This document shows positions 44,576-54,156 of a stretch of DNA of 64,000 nucleotides, in pieces. Positions within the stretch are counted from its first letter, which is position 1. The number at the start of each line of letters is the position of its first letter. The stretch is from Prorocentrum cordatum. Lineage: Eukaryota > Sar > Dinophyceae > Prorocentrales > Prorocentraceae. The stretch lies in contig CAUYUJ010018542.1 of assembly GCA_963575745.1 (NCBI GenBank), forward strand, positions 10,001 through 74,000, given 5' to 3'. The translations under genes and the position numbers were made by a program. Below the pieces are notes generated by a model that saw only the letters and a program-made list of their open reading frames with translations, was not told the origin of the DNA and did not search any database.

Positions 44576-45095
44576 TTTTTGGAGGATGTCTCGAGCGAAA
44601 TGGCCATTTTGGGGAACCTGACCGGACAAGAACGGGAAGCGCCGTTTTTTATCTACCACGTGCGTCAGAGACCGTATTGGCGAGAACGTCAGAGAAACCC
44701 ATAAACGCAACAGAACAGACTAAATGGTGGCCTGCCGCGCTGGTCTGTCGAGGTAGTCTGCTGCCCTGGCCACATCATGGTGTCGACACCGTGCTTTTCT
44801 CTCGGCCACGCGGGCCCCCACCCGTTGTCGCCCAGCCTACTTTTTCTGTTCCAGCCTGTCTTGTCTTTTGTTTGTCCGTCGTCGTCGTCGCGTGCCTTTC
44901 CTTTGTCGTGGTCGTCGTTTTCATTATAATCGTCCGCTGTTGCCGTTCTCGCTGTCGCCGTCGTTATCATTTTATGATTGCGGTCGTTTTTCTGATTGTT
45001 TTTTTGTTGTTGGATTCCGTGTTCGGTTGGTTTTTGTGTTATGTTTGTGGTCGTTTTCTGTCATCGTTTTTTGTCGTAATTTTCGAGATCGTTAT
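44576..45095. other. No gene recognised; copy of the 100-bp block
   Basis: Begins with GGAGGATGTCTCGAGCGAAA and the 100-bp block also found at 42487. It then becomes T- and TCG-rich (about 44830-45090). Hydrophobic Val/Phe/Leu-rich forward frames reflect this composition. No gene called. Confidence 0.55.
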
Positions 45096-45129
45096 TGACG
45101 AAGACGACGACGACGACGATGACGACGAC

Positions 45130-45640
45130 GACGATCTGCCGTGCTTCTGTGGCGTCTGCGGTGCTCCTGTGGTCTGCCGTGCTCCTTCTTGGTTTGCCGT
45201 GCTCCTGTGTGGTCTGCCGTGCTCCTGTGCGGTCTTCCGTGCTCCTGTGGTCTGCCGTGCTCCTTTGGGGTCTGCCGTGCTCCTGTGGAGTTTGCCGTGC
45301 GAACGTGTGGTCTGCCGTGCTCCTGTGTGGTCTGGCGTGCTCCTGTATGGTCTGCCGTGCTCTTGTGTGGTTTGCCGTGCTCCTGTGTGGTCTGCCGTGC
45401 TCCCGTGGGGTCTGCCGTGTCCTGTGTGGTCTGCCGTGCTCCTGTGTGGTCTGCCGTGCTCCTGTGTGGTCTGCCGTGCTCCTTCTTGGTCTGCCGTGCT
45501 CATGTGCGGTCTGCCGTGCTCCTGTGCGGTCTGCCGTGCGAACGTGTGGACTGCCGTGCTCATTTGGGGTCTGCCTTGCTCCTTTGTGGTTTGCCGCGCT
45601 CCTGTGTGGTCTGCCGTGCTCCTGTGTGGTCAGCAGACCC
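45130..45640 (-). repeat. CACGGCAGACC satellite, minus orientation
   Basis: About 24 units of GGTCTGCCGTGCTCCTGTGT, 18-22 bases each, preceded by a short (GAC)n run (45098-45135). Forward frames read Cys/Leu/Pro/Val-rich repeats (for example CGLPCSCVVCRAPVWSAVLL) and run unbroken into the next satellite. Confidence 0.95.
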
Positions 45641-45769
45641 AGGGCTGAGGGAAGGCTGGAGCAGTGCTCTGGTGGTCCTTCACCCGCCCAGCTCCGTCCC
45701 CTCCCACTCTGGACCGATCTTGCGGGAAGCTGGCTTGTGGCAGCGCATCGCGCGTCGGCCGCCAGCCCA

Positions 45770-47106
45770 GGTGCCGGCCCGGGCGTTCGGTTCGAGCGCC
45801 GGCCTGGGTGCCGGAATCGGCCCGGAAGGGGTTCCAGGGCGCCGGGAGCAGAAAATCAATATTTTCGAAAGAAAAATATGTCTTGGAGTGGCCTTTTTTC
45901 CGCACCGCCTCGGAATTCAATTTTCCGGCGCCGGCCGGCGCCGGAACCGGCCCGGGCGCTGGCCCGAGTGCTGGCCCAGGCGTTCGGCTCGAGCGCCGGC
46001 CCGGGTGCCGGAAGCGGCCCGGAAGGGGTTCCAGGGCGCCGGGAGCAGAAAATCAATATTTTCGAAAGAAAAATATGTCTTGGAGTGGCCTTTTTTCCGC
46101 ACCGCCTCGGAATTCAATTTTCCGGCGCCGGCCGGCGCCGGAACCGGCCCGGGCGCTGGCCCGGGTGCTGGCCCAGGCGTTCGGCTCGAGCGCCGGCCCG
46201 GGTGCCGGAAGCGGCCCGGAAGGGGTTCCCGGGCGCCGGGAGCAGAAAATCAATATTTTCGAAAGAAAAATATGTCTTGGAGTGGCCTTTTTTCGGCACC
46301 GCCTCGGAATTCAATTTTCCGGCGCCGGCCGGCGCCGGAACCGGCCCGGGCGCTGGCCCGGGTGCTGGCCCAGGCGTTCGGCTCGAGCGCCGGCCCGGGT
46401 GCCGGAAGCGGCCCGGAAGGGGTTCCCGGGCGCCGGGAGCAGAAAATCAATATTTTCGAAAGAAAAATATGTCTTGGAGTGGCCTTTTTTCGGCACCGCC
46501 TCGGAATTCAATTTTCCGGCGCCGGCCGGCGCCGGAACCGGCCCGGGCGCTGGCCCGGGTGCTGGCCCGGGCGTTTGGCTCGAGCGCCGGCCCGGGTGCC
46601 AGAAGCGGCCCGGAAGGGGTTCCCGGGCGCCGGGAGCAGAAAATCAATATTTTCGAAAGAAAAATATGTCTTGGAGTGGCCTTTTTTCCGCACAGCCTCG
46701 GAACCAGCCCGGGCGCTGGCCCGAGTGCTAGCCCAGGCGTTCGGCTCGAGCGCCGGCCCGGGTGCCCGAAGCGGCCCGGAAGGGGTTCCCGGGCGCCGGG
46801 AGCAAAAAATCAATATTTTCGAAAGAAAAATATGTCTTGGAGTGGCCTTTTTTCGGCACCGCCTCGGAATTCAATTTTCCGCCGCCGGCCGGCGCCGGAA
46901 CCGGCCCGGGCGCTGGCCCGGGTGGTGGCCCGGGCGTTTGGCTCGAGCGCCGGCCCGGGTACCGGGAGCGGCCCGGAAGGGGTTCCCGGGCGCCGGGAGC
47001 AGAAAATCAATATTTTCGTAAGAAAAATATGTCTTGGAGTGGCCTTTTTTCAGCACCGCCTCGAAATTCAATTTTCCGGCGCCGGCCAGCGCCGGAACCG
47101 GCCCAG
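45770..47106 (+). repeat. 197-bp satellite, seven copies
   Basis: The landmark GCGCCGGGAGCAGAAAATCA starts at about 45839, 46036, 46233, 46430, 46627, 46791 (AGCAAAAA variant) and 46988. Spacing is 197 except 164 between the fifth and sixth, where about 33 bases including the palindrome are missing. Each full unit has GGCGCCGGCCGGCGCC inside a perfect 20-22-base palindrome, an AT-rich AATATTTTCGAAAGAAAAAT core, and a GC-rich GGCCCGGGCGCTGGCCCG segment. Copies are more than 95 percent alike, so the array is recent or homogenised. All three forward frames are open throughout; this follows from 197 not being a multiple of three. Confidence 0.97.
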
Positions 47107-48540
47107 GCTGCCGTGCTCCTGTGTGGTCAGCCGTGCTCCTGAGGCGTCTACGGTGCTCTTTTGGGGTCTGCCGTACTCATTTGGGGTCTGCCGTGCTCCT
47201 GTGGTCGGCCGTGCTCATTCGGGGTCTGCCGCGCGCCTGTGAGATCTGCCGTGCTCCTGTTGGGGAAACGCCAGCGGCGTTCGGGGTACAACAAAAAGGC
47301 GCGTTTATGTTGTACCCGCGCGCGGTCTGCCGTGCTCCTGTGGGTTCCGCCGTGCTCCTGTGGCGTCTGCCGTGCTCCTGTGGCGTCTGCCGGGCTCCTG
47401 TGTGGTCTGCCGTGCTCCTTTGTGGTCTGCCGTGCTCCTGTGGAGTCTGCCGTGCTCCTGTGTGGTCTGCCGTGCTCTTGTGGTCTGCCGTGCTCATTTG
47501 GGATTTGCCGTGCTCATGTGGGGTCTGCCGTACTCCTGTGTGGTCTGCCGTGCTCCGGTGGTCTGCCGTGCTCCTTTGGGGTCTGCCTTGCTACTGTGGG
47601 GTCTGCCGTGCTCCTGTGTGGTCTGCCGTGCTCCTGTGGTTTGCCTTGCTCCTGTGTGGTCTGCCGTGCTCCTTTTGGGTCTGCTCTGCCGTGCTCCTGT
47701 GGGGTCTGCCGTGCTCCTGTGGGGTCTGCCGTGCTCTTGTGGGGTCTGCCGTGCTCTTGTGTGGTCTGCCGTGCTCCTTTGTGGTCTGCCGTGCTCCTGT
47801 GGTCTGCCGTGGGGTCTGCCGTGCTCCTGTGGGGTCTGCCGTGCTCCTGTGGGTTCCGCCGTGCTCCTGTGGCGTCTGCCGTGCTCCTGTGGCGTCTGCC
47901 GGGCTCCTGTGTGGTCTGCCGTGCTCCTTTGTGGTCTGCCGTGCTCCTGTGGAGTCTGCCGTGCTCCTGTGTGGTCTGCCGTGCTCTTGTGGTCTGCCGT
48001 GCTCATTTGGGATTTGCCGTGCTCATGTGGGGTCTGCCGTACTCCTGTGTGGTCTGCCGTGCTCCGGTGGTCTGCCGTGCTCCTTTGGGGTCTGCCTTGC
48101 TACTGTGGGGTCTGCCGTGCTCCTGTGTGGTCTGCCGTGCTCCTGTGGTTTGCCTTGCTCCTGTGTGGTCTGCCGTGCTCCTTTTGGGTCTGCTCTGCCG
48201 TGCTCCTGTGGGGTCTGCCGTGCTCCTGTGGGGTCTGCCGTGCTCTTGTGGGGTCTGCCGTGCTCTTGTGTGGTCTGCCGTGCTCCTTTGTGGTCTGCCG
48301 TGCTCCTGTGTGGTCTGCCGTGCTCCTGTGGGGTCTGCCGTGCTCTTGTGGGTCTGCCGTGCTCTTGTGTGGTCTGCCGTGTCCTTTGTGGTCTGCCGTG
48401 CTCCTCTGCCGTGCTCCTGTGTGGTCTGCCGTGCTCCTGTGTGGCCTGCCGTGCTCTTGTGTGGTCTGCCGTGCTCCTGTTGGTCTGCCGTGCTCTTCTG
48501 TGGTCTGCCGTGTTCCTATGGGGTCTGCCGTTGTTCGGCC
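47107..48540 (-). repeat. CACGGCAGACC satellite, long minus-orientation block with 509-bp duplication
   Basis: About 70 units of GGTCTGCCGTGCTCCTGTG(T/G). A higher-order duplication is visible: the stretch starting GTGGGTTCCGCCGTGCTCC at about 47340 recurs at about 47849 and matches for about 450 bases, an offset of about 509. A unique island GGGGAAACGCCAGCGGCGTT ... GGGGTACAACAAAAAGGCGC lies at 47263-47310 before the first copy only. Confidence 0.93.
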
Positions 48541-49090
48541 GTCTTGAGGGCACTCTTAGGGCATAGTCTGCCGTGCTCCTCGTCTTGGTCATCCTTTCCG
48601 TCGTCTTCAGGGAGCACGGCAGACCGCGCGTAGGAACCGAGAGGAGCACGGCAGACCGCGCGTAGGAACCGAGAGGAGCACGGCAGACCACAGGAGCACG
48701 GCAGACCACACAGGAGCACGGCAGACCACACCTCGATTTTTTGAGGATGTCTCGAGCGAAATGCAGGTGGTCTGCCGTGCTCCACACGGGAGCACGGCAG
48801 ACCACCGTCTCATTTTCTGAGGACGTCCCGAGCGAAAACGTCATTTTTAACACGGGAGGTTCTAAAACACCTCTGTCGGCATCTCATTTTGTCGAGGATG
48901 TCTCGAGCGAAACGCTCATTTTTCATGCATAACAAAATTTTTTGATATTTTTCAACATCCCGATTTTTTGAGGATGTCTCGAGCGAAACCGTCATTTTTG
49001 ACATAAGACGTCTTAAACGATAGCCTCCAACACCTCGATTTTTCGAGGATGTCTCGAGCGAAATGGCCATTTTGGGGAATCCGCCAACGA
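48541..49090. repeat. Satellite remnants, perfect hairpin and GGATGTCTCGAGCGAAA cluster
   Basis: Plus-orientation units (48608-48728) are followed by four closely spaced copies of the dispersed motif at about 48742, 48893, 48968 and 49047, plus a variant GAGGACGTCCCGAGCGAAAA at 48819. Between them 48766-48783 and 48789-48806 are perfect 18-base inverted repeats (starting GGTGGTCTGCCG) around a five-base loop. Confidence 0.9.
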
Positions 49091-49189
49091 ATGGCCCCGT
49101 GCACCCCCGCAACCCATAGATATAAAGATATATCCGCCGATCCGGCGTGTGAGTTTCAAGGAGTCTCAGCTACAGCCTCGAGGCTGAGC

Positions 49190-50010
49190 TTCAGCCTCTG
49201 GGGGGGTCGCCGGGGTGGCTCTGCCGGGGAAGGGGGGGTGGGGGGGGGGGGGGGGGTGCGAGTTTCCGGCGAACCCCGGGGCCGCTCCGGGGGAGTGGAA
49301 GATAGGGGGGGGGGGGGCGCCATGCTCCGCTTTTTCCGGCGCTTTGGAGGAGGGGGGGGGCCCAAGAGACCCCCAAGGGGTTCCAAGAGGGCCCCGAGTC
49401 GCCGAAAAATCGCTCCAAGACGCCCGAGATGGCCTCCAGACGGCCCAAGGTGTCTCCAAGACGCCCCAAGAAGCTTCCAAGAGGCCTCCCAAGAGGGCCC
49501 CAAGAGGCCAGAATCGTTGATTTTCATTGGTTTTCTCAGGGTTTTTAGCGTTCTTGCCTTTTCGGGCGTCCGACGCTCGAAGACGGCCCAAGAGGCCCCC
49601 AAGTCCGTCCCAAGACGGCCCACGATGCTTCCAACACGGCCCAAGAGAGCCCCAAGACGGCCCAAGAGGGCCCCAAGACGGCCCAAGAGGGCCTCTGGAC
49701 AGCCCAAGAAGGCCCCAAGAGAGCCCCAAGAGGGGCCCAAGAGGGGGACCACGAACCGAAAGAACCGAGCTTTCCGCCCCAAGAGGCCCCCAGGAGGCCC
49801 CAAGAGACCCCCAAGGGGCCCCAAGAAGCCCACAAGAGGCCCAAAAGAGGTTCCAAGAGGCCCCAAAACAGCTCCCCAGAGGCCTCCAGACTGCCTCCGG
49901 CAGGCCCCCGGTTTCTTCCGCGGCACCGCCCAGGGCGCCACCGGCAGGATGTCCTCCGTCTCATCGTTTTCCTTCAAGTTATCGCCTCTTCCTCATTCTC
50001 CTCCTCCTCC
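49190..50010 (+). repeat. Mosaic family 4, copy with G-rich header
   Basis: G-rich runs (up to 14 G, about 49225-49360), CCCAAGAGACCCCCAAGG array (about 49360-49500), linker GATTTTCATTGG ... CCTTTTCGGGCGTCCGACGC (about 49514-49575), a second GGCCCAAGAGGGCCCCAAGA array (about 49580-49910), and a CTCCTCCTCC tail (about 49990-50010). The linker is shared with 52030-52110. Confidence 0.8.
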
Positions 50011-50079
50011 TCTGCGACCTCACTCCTATCCCTCAACGATCGCGTCACCGAGTGCCTCTTCTTTGAAACATCCTCGCTC

Positions 50080-50340
50080 TTCAAACGCACATCCATACAC
50101 ACATGCATACATACCTACATTTAAACACATTTGCATACATAGAAAAACAATCTTCCAGACATACATACTTACATTCACACACATACACACATATTATCAT
50201 ACACACATACAAACATACATACAAACTAAATACATACATACGCGCACAAGCATACATACATACATACGTACCTACACACAGGCACACATGATCAATGCAT
50301 GCATACATGCATGCACGCGTACATACACACACATATATCG
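50080..50340. repeat. CATA/CACA tetranucleotide array
   Basis: Degenerate (CATA)n and (ACAC)n with CATGCATACATG variants, about 250 bp, ending at CACATATATCG. The complement is like the ATGT array at 56996. Confidence 0.9.
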
Positions 50341-50407
50341 TGAAACTCACCGCGTGCTCGAAACTTGAGAGAGACCGCGGGAAGTCGAGAGAAGCCGCGG
50401 AACGAGG

Positions 50408-50455
50408 CCTCTACTACTACTACCACTACTACCACAACCACTACTACTACTACTA

Positions 50456-50490
<35 letters not shown>

Positions 50491-50491
50491 G

Positions 50492-50533
<42 letters not shown>

Positions 50534-50537
50534 GTAC
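50408..50537. repeat. ACT/TAC triplet array
   Basis: (TAC)n with CCA interruptions, pure at about 50465-50530. On the other strand it is the (TAG)n of 3194-4395. Confidence 0.95.
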
Positions 50538-50699
50538 TACAGGAGCGTTTCCCAACTAGTATGTGTGTGTGGGTGATGCTGTGTGCGCATGTCTGCGGCG
50601 CAGGTTAAGTGGTGTGACTGTGTGTGTGCGTTTGAGTGTGCGCCCATAATTTCTGCGTCTGGAGAATAACCCCGAGCGACCCGGATCGGCGGCACTGGC

Positions 50700-51400
50700 C
50701 GAAGGCCACTACAATATATATATATTTACTCAAGGATTCAGCCAGAACGTCCCGCTTGCTTCTCGTACCTCGAAGACGCTTCCCGTCATCCGCCAACGAA
50801 ATATCCCCGTGCAGCGCGGCAACCCATAGATATAAAGATATATATATATATATATTCACTCAAGGATTCAGCCAAAACGTCCCGCTTGCTTCTCGTACCT
50901 CGAAGACGCTTCCCGTCATCCGCCAGCGAGGTCCGGGATGGGATCGGTGGCCCTTAGTTACAGAAAATGAAGCCCCAGAACCAACGGTGCACGCCGGAGG
51001 CGCTTCCCGTCATCCCGAAATGTGTGTTTCGCGGCGCGCGCGGAACTTCGATAACTCCTTGCAGATACATGTTCAACCACGCTTCTCGTACCTCGAAAAC
51101 GCATCCCGTCATCCACCAACGATCACCCCCGCGCGGCCCGTCACCCCATGTTTCGCGGCGCGCGCGGATCTTCGATAACGTCTGACAGATATTCAGCCAC
51201 AGCGTCCAGCTCGCTTCTCGTACCTCGAATACGCTTCACGTCATTCATAAAAACGGTCCACGCCAGAGGCGCTTCCCATCATCCGCCAGCGAGGTCCCAG
51301 GTGCTGCGCGGAGCCATTAGTAAATGAATATTAAACTCGATTCATAAAAACGGTCCGCGCCAGAAGCACTTCCCGTCATCCGCCGCCGTGCCCCGGCACG
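50700..51400 (+). repeat. CTCAAGGATTCAGCC / CTTCCCGTCATCCGCC repeat cluster
   Basis: Two nearly identical 75-bp copies (50728-50800 and 50857-50930) of TTACTCAAGGATTCAGCCAG ... CGCTTGCTTCTCGTACCTCG ... CGCTTCCCGTCATCCGCC, each preceded by a short (TA)n. Looser copies at about 51000, 51085, 51210, 51265 and 51365. GTTTCGCGGCGCGCGCGGA occurs at about 51026 and 51150. The first copy matches 43236-43305. Confidence 0.85.
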
Positions 51401-51839
51401 AAATGGAGTTTCCCCAGGTGAAGGCTGCAAAGAGGTAGGCGTGCTGGTGGCATTGCCTCTGCCGAAGCGCCAATGGCGCGAAGCCCCTAATTAATTACAT
51501 AACTAAGACGAAAGAGGCCGCCGCGGCCAAGCCTGGTCACAAGCAGCAGGTCAGGCGGCAGGCGGCCGCCGGCCAAGTCCAGCCAGCCGCCGAGAGACGG
51601 GGCAGAAGGAAGGAGGGAGGGGAGGGGCCGCCCGGCCGCCTATGCCACCCCCGCCGGTGCAGCAGCAGCACCACCACCGTCGTTCTCGTGGGGGCGTCCT
51701 CGGGGGCGTCCCAGGTCCTCAAAGGTAGTTCTCTGTTCTCAGGACTCTTAGGATTATAATATTCAAACGTCTGGGACCCCAAATTTCAAAATTTTCTGAA
51801 CACTCTCGCGCACTTCTGGGCTTCACCGCGCGACTTTTC
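51401..51839. other. No gene recognised
   Basis: Non-tandem, moderately GC-rich sequence between two repeat clusters. Nothing protein-like beyond short chance frames. Confidence 0.55.
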
Positions 51840-52345
51840 AGAAGGCCGGAAGGCCCCAAGACAGGCAAAGACGGCCCCAAGAAGCGCCCCAGAAGGTCCA
51901 AGAGGCCTCCAAGACAGCCCAAGAGCGCTCCAAGACGCCCAACATGGCCCCAAGACGGCCCAAGAGGCCCCAAAGAAGCCCCAAGAGAGCGCTCCAAGAG
52001 GACCCCCAAAAGGGCCCAAAGAGGCAACATTCATTGATGTTCTTTATGTTGTTTTTTTGTTATCTGTTTTTCGCGTTCTCGCGTTTTCGGGCTTCCGACG
52101 CTCCAAGATGGCCCCAGAGGTCCCCAAGACCGCCCCAAGACGGCCCGAGAGGCCCCCAAGGGGGCCCCAAGACGGTGGCCCAGAGGCGCCCAAGATCGCC
52201 CAAGAGGGCTCCAAGAGCGGGAACACGAACCGACAATTCGAGCCTTCCACCCCAAGAGGCCCCCAGGAGGCCCCCAAGAGGCTTCAAAACTGCCTCCAAG
52301 AGGCCTCGAGAGGCCTCCCAAGATCTCCCAACGACCATCCAAGCG
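51840..52345 (+). repeat. Mosaic family 4, copy
   Basis: CCCCAAGACGGCCCAAGAGG-type array (about 51845-52025), linker CATTCATTGATGTTCTTTAT ... GCGTTTTCGGGCTTCCGACG (52029-52100), then a second array (52105-52345). The linker and two-array order match 49360-49910. Confidence 0.8.
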
Positions 52346-53004
52346 GCCTCTAACCCACAAGCAGGGCTCGGTGGCGGGATGGGCCGTAGGCTACTAGATA
52401 GTCATTCGCGGAAGCTTTCTGGACGAGCTTGGAGCAAAAGGCTGTGCCAGTTCGCATCGCGCTGCGGCTCAGCGCCCAGTCATCGCTCCCCCGCGCTGAA
52501 TTAGCACAGCTCTTACCATACATCGAGGACATAGATATTCGAACGGTGCGTGCATGCAACAAATAAAGAAGCATGTTACGGCTACTGCGCGCAAGGCACT
52601 GCAATACATTTTAAAGGGCAATCGGAATCTCTGCTTCTGGGAGTCACTTAAGCTACCCCCTCGAGGGGTGATTCAAACGGCGTGCGCTGGGTCCCTAAAT
52701 GCCCCTACCCACAATGCGCTTGCATCACGCACAAGTGGAACACGCAGCACGCGATCCAGCGCCCTACCTCTTACGCGCACCCATTGCCCATTCAATACAG
52801 GGCCCGAGCGCAGCGGCGTACAGTACGGTTGTTGTTGCTGTCCACAAAAAAAAAAAGCGAAAAGGCACGAGGACGAAGGGCGATAGCAAGTCTGGAGTGG
52901 GAGGTGAGCAGCCTTGTATGCCACCAGTCCTTTGGGCGCAGGTGGTTTTGAGTCCCAGCTTGTCCAAGCACCATATTGTTCCTCTCCGGGGGTTGATTTA
53001 TGAA
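52346..53004. other. Non-repetitive segment, no gene recognised
   Basis: About 650 bp of single-copy-looking sequence. A minus-strand frame at 52604-52350 (MLLYLLHARTVRISMSSMYG, GTAFCSKLVQKASANDYLVA) has balanced composition and might be part of an old gene, but I cannot place it in a family. An A11 run is present at about 52846. Confidence 0.45.
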
Positions 53005-53650
53005 GACAATCCCACCAGCCCTCTGGGCGTAGGTGGTTTAGGGCGTTTCCTCTTCCACCCCTTCTTCTTCCCCTTCAGGGAAGGGTTTACCCCTCCCCCT
53101 ACCCCCTCCCATGGACCTGGACAAGGGGTTCCGCGAGTCGTCGGAGCGTCCAAAACAGCCTCGGCGAGGAAGCCAAAATCATTGATTTCACTAAGGTTTT
53201 GGCCCCATGTTGGCCTCTTTGGGGGGGGGCCTAATTCATGCTCCCCTCTTGTTTGATCGATCTCCTCCAAAATGGCCCCAAGAAGCGCCCAGGAGGCCCC
53301 AAGAGGTCCCAAGATGGCCCCAAGATGGCCCCAAGAGGCCCCCAAGAGGCCCCCAGGAGGCCCCCCAAAGGATCCCAAGCGGCCCCAAGAGGCTCCCCCG
53401 AGGCACCCAAGACGCCGAAGAGCCCCCCACGACCGCCAAGAGACCCCCAAGACGTCACAAGACGCCCAAGAGATACCCCAAGAGGCTCCGAGAAGAATCC
53501 AAGACACCTCTGGCCCTTTTGCTTCCTCTCCTTCTCCTCCTTCCTCCTCATATACCTTCTCATCCTCCTCCTCCCCTCCGCCTCCTCCTCCTCCTCATCC
53601 TATTCATCCTCCTTTTCCCTACTCCCTCATCCATCCATCCAATTTTCTCC
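53005..53650 (+). repeat. Mosaic family 4, copy 2 with header
   Basis: Header CCAGCCCTCTGGGCGTAGGT, GGTTTAGGGCGTTTCCTCTT and CCCTTCAGGGAAGGGTTTAC (53010-53105), linker ATTGATTTCACTAAGG (about 53183), CCCCAAGAGGCCCCCAAGAG array (about 53272-53485), and TCCTCCTCC tail (about 53520-53640). Header, array and tail are in the same order as at 6170-7180. Confidence 0.8.
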
Positions 53651-53719
53651 TTCGCCCCCTCTCTCCTTTACACGGTTCGGCCGTCCCCCTCTCTGCTCCC
53701 GCACTTCCTTGATCACCTC

Positions 53720-54020
53720 TCAACTCGCCTGGACATCGTTTCTGGATGGGCTGGTGGGGATACTTTTTTGGTCGCGGCCGCGAGCGAAGAGCGCAGGCGG
53801 CGAACAGGGTGTCCGAGCCGACGCGCAAGCCTAATTAGCTACTCTGGTGGGGATTTGTTTTTCTTTTTTTTTTATTTGCGGCCCGCAAGGAAAAGTCCAG
53901 AGGGCGGTCAGAACGAGGCTCTGGTGGGGATACGCGAAGCGTCTAGAATTTGGTTTGGAAACGTCTACAGGGGCTGGTGGGGACACACGGAGCATCAACA
54001 TGTTCTGAAAGCGCGAGGGG
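53720..54020. repeat. GGCTGGTGGGGATAC repeats and poly(T) run
   Basis: GCTGGTGGGGATAC-type phrases at about 53749, 53843, 53921 and 53970. TTTTTCTTTTTTTTTTATTT lies at about 53850-53870; on the minus strand this is an A-rich run about 290 bases past the stop of the LRR gene and could be a decayed poly(A) tail, though that is speculative. Confidence 0.6.
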
Positions 54021-54156
54021 GGAGGCTGAAGAGGCGGAGGAGGAGCAGGACAAAGAAGAGAAAGAAAGAGAGGAACTACCCCGCGAAGTCAGCGGCTTCC
54101 GTGGTGGACCAGCGGATTCATCACCAAGAACGGCATGGCCGCCCGGTCGAATGTGT

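Noticed and set aside
44590-44620. GGCCATTTTGGGG as an SL relic
   Set aside because: Part of the dispersed GGATGTCTCGAGCGAAATGGCC repeat, which recurs at 49.05 kb; lacks CCGTAG and CTCAAG.
45095-47242. 715- and 626-codon plus-strand ORFs
   Set aside because: They run over the 20-bp and 197-bp satellites. All three forward frames are open because of unit length, and no domain appears.
43020-48810. CRISPR array
   Set aside because: The 20-bp units have no unique spacers of constant length, occur in both orientations, and the context is eukaryotic.
53850-53870. Firm poly(A) tail of the LRR retrogene
   Set aside because: The A-rich run is about 290 bases past the stop and embedded in a GGCTGGTGGGG repeat. 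Kept only as a possibility in the feature note.
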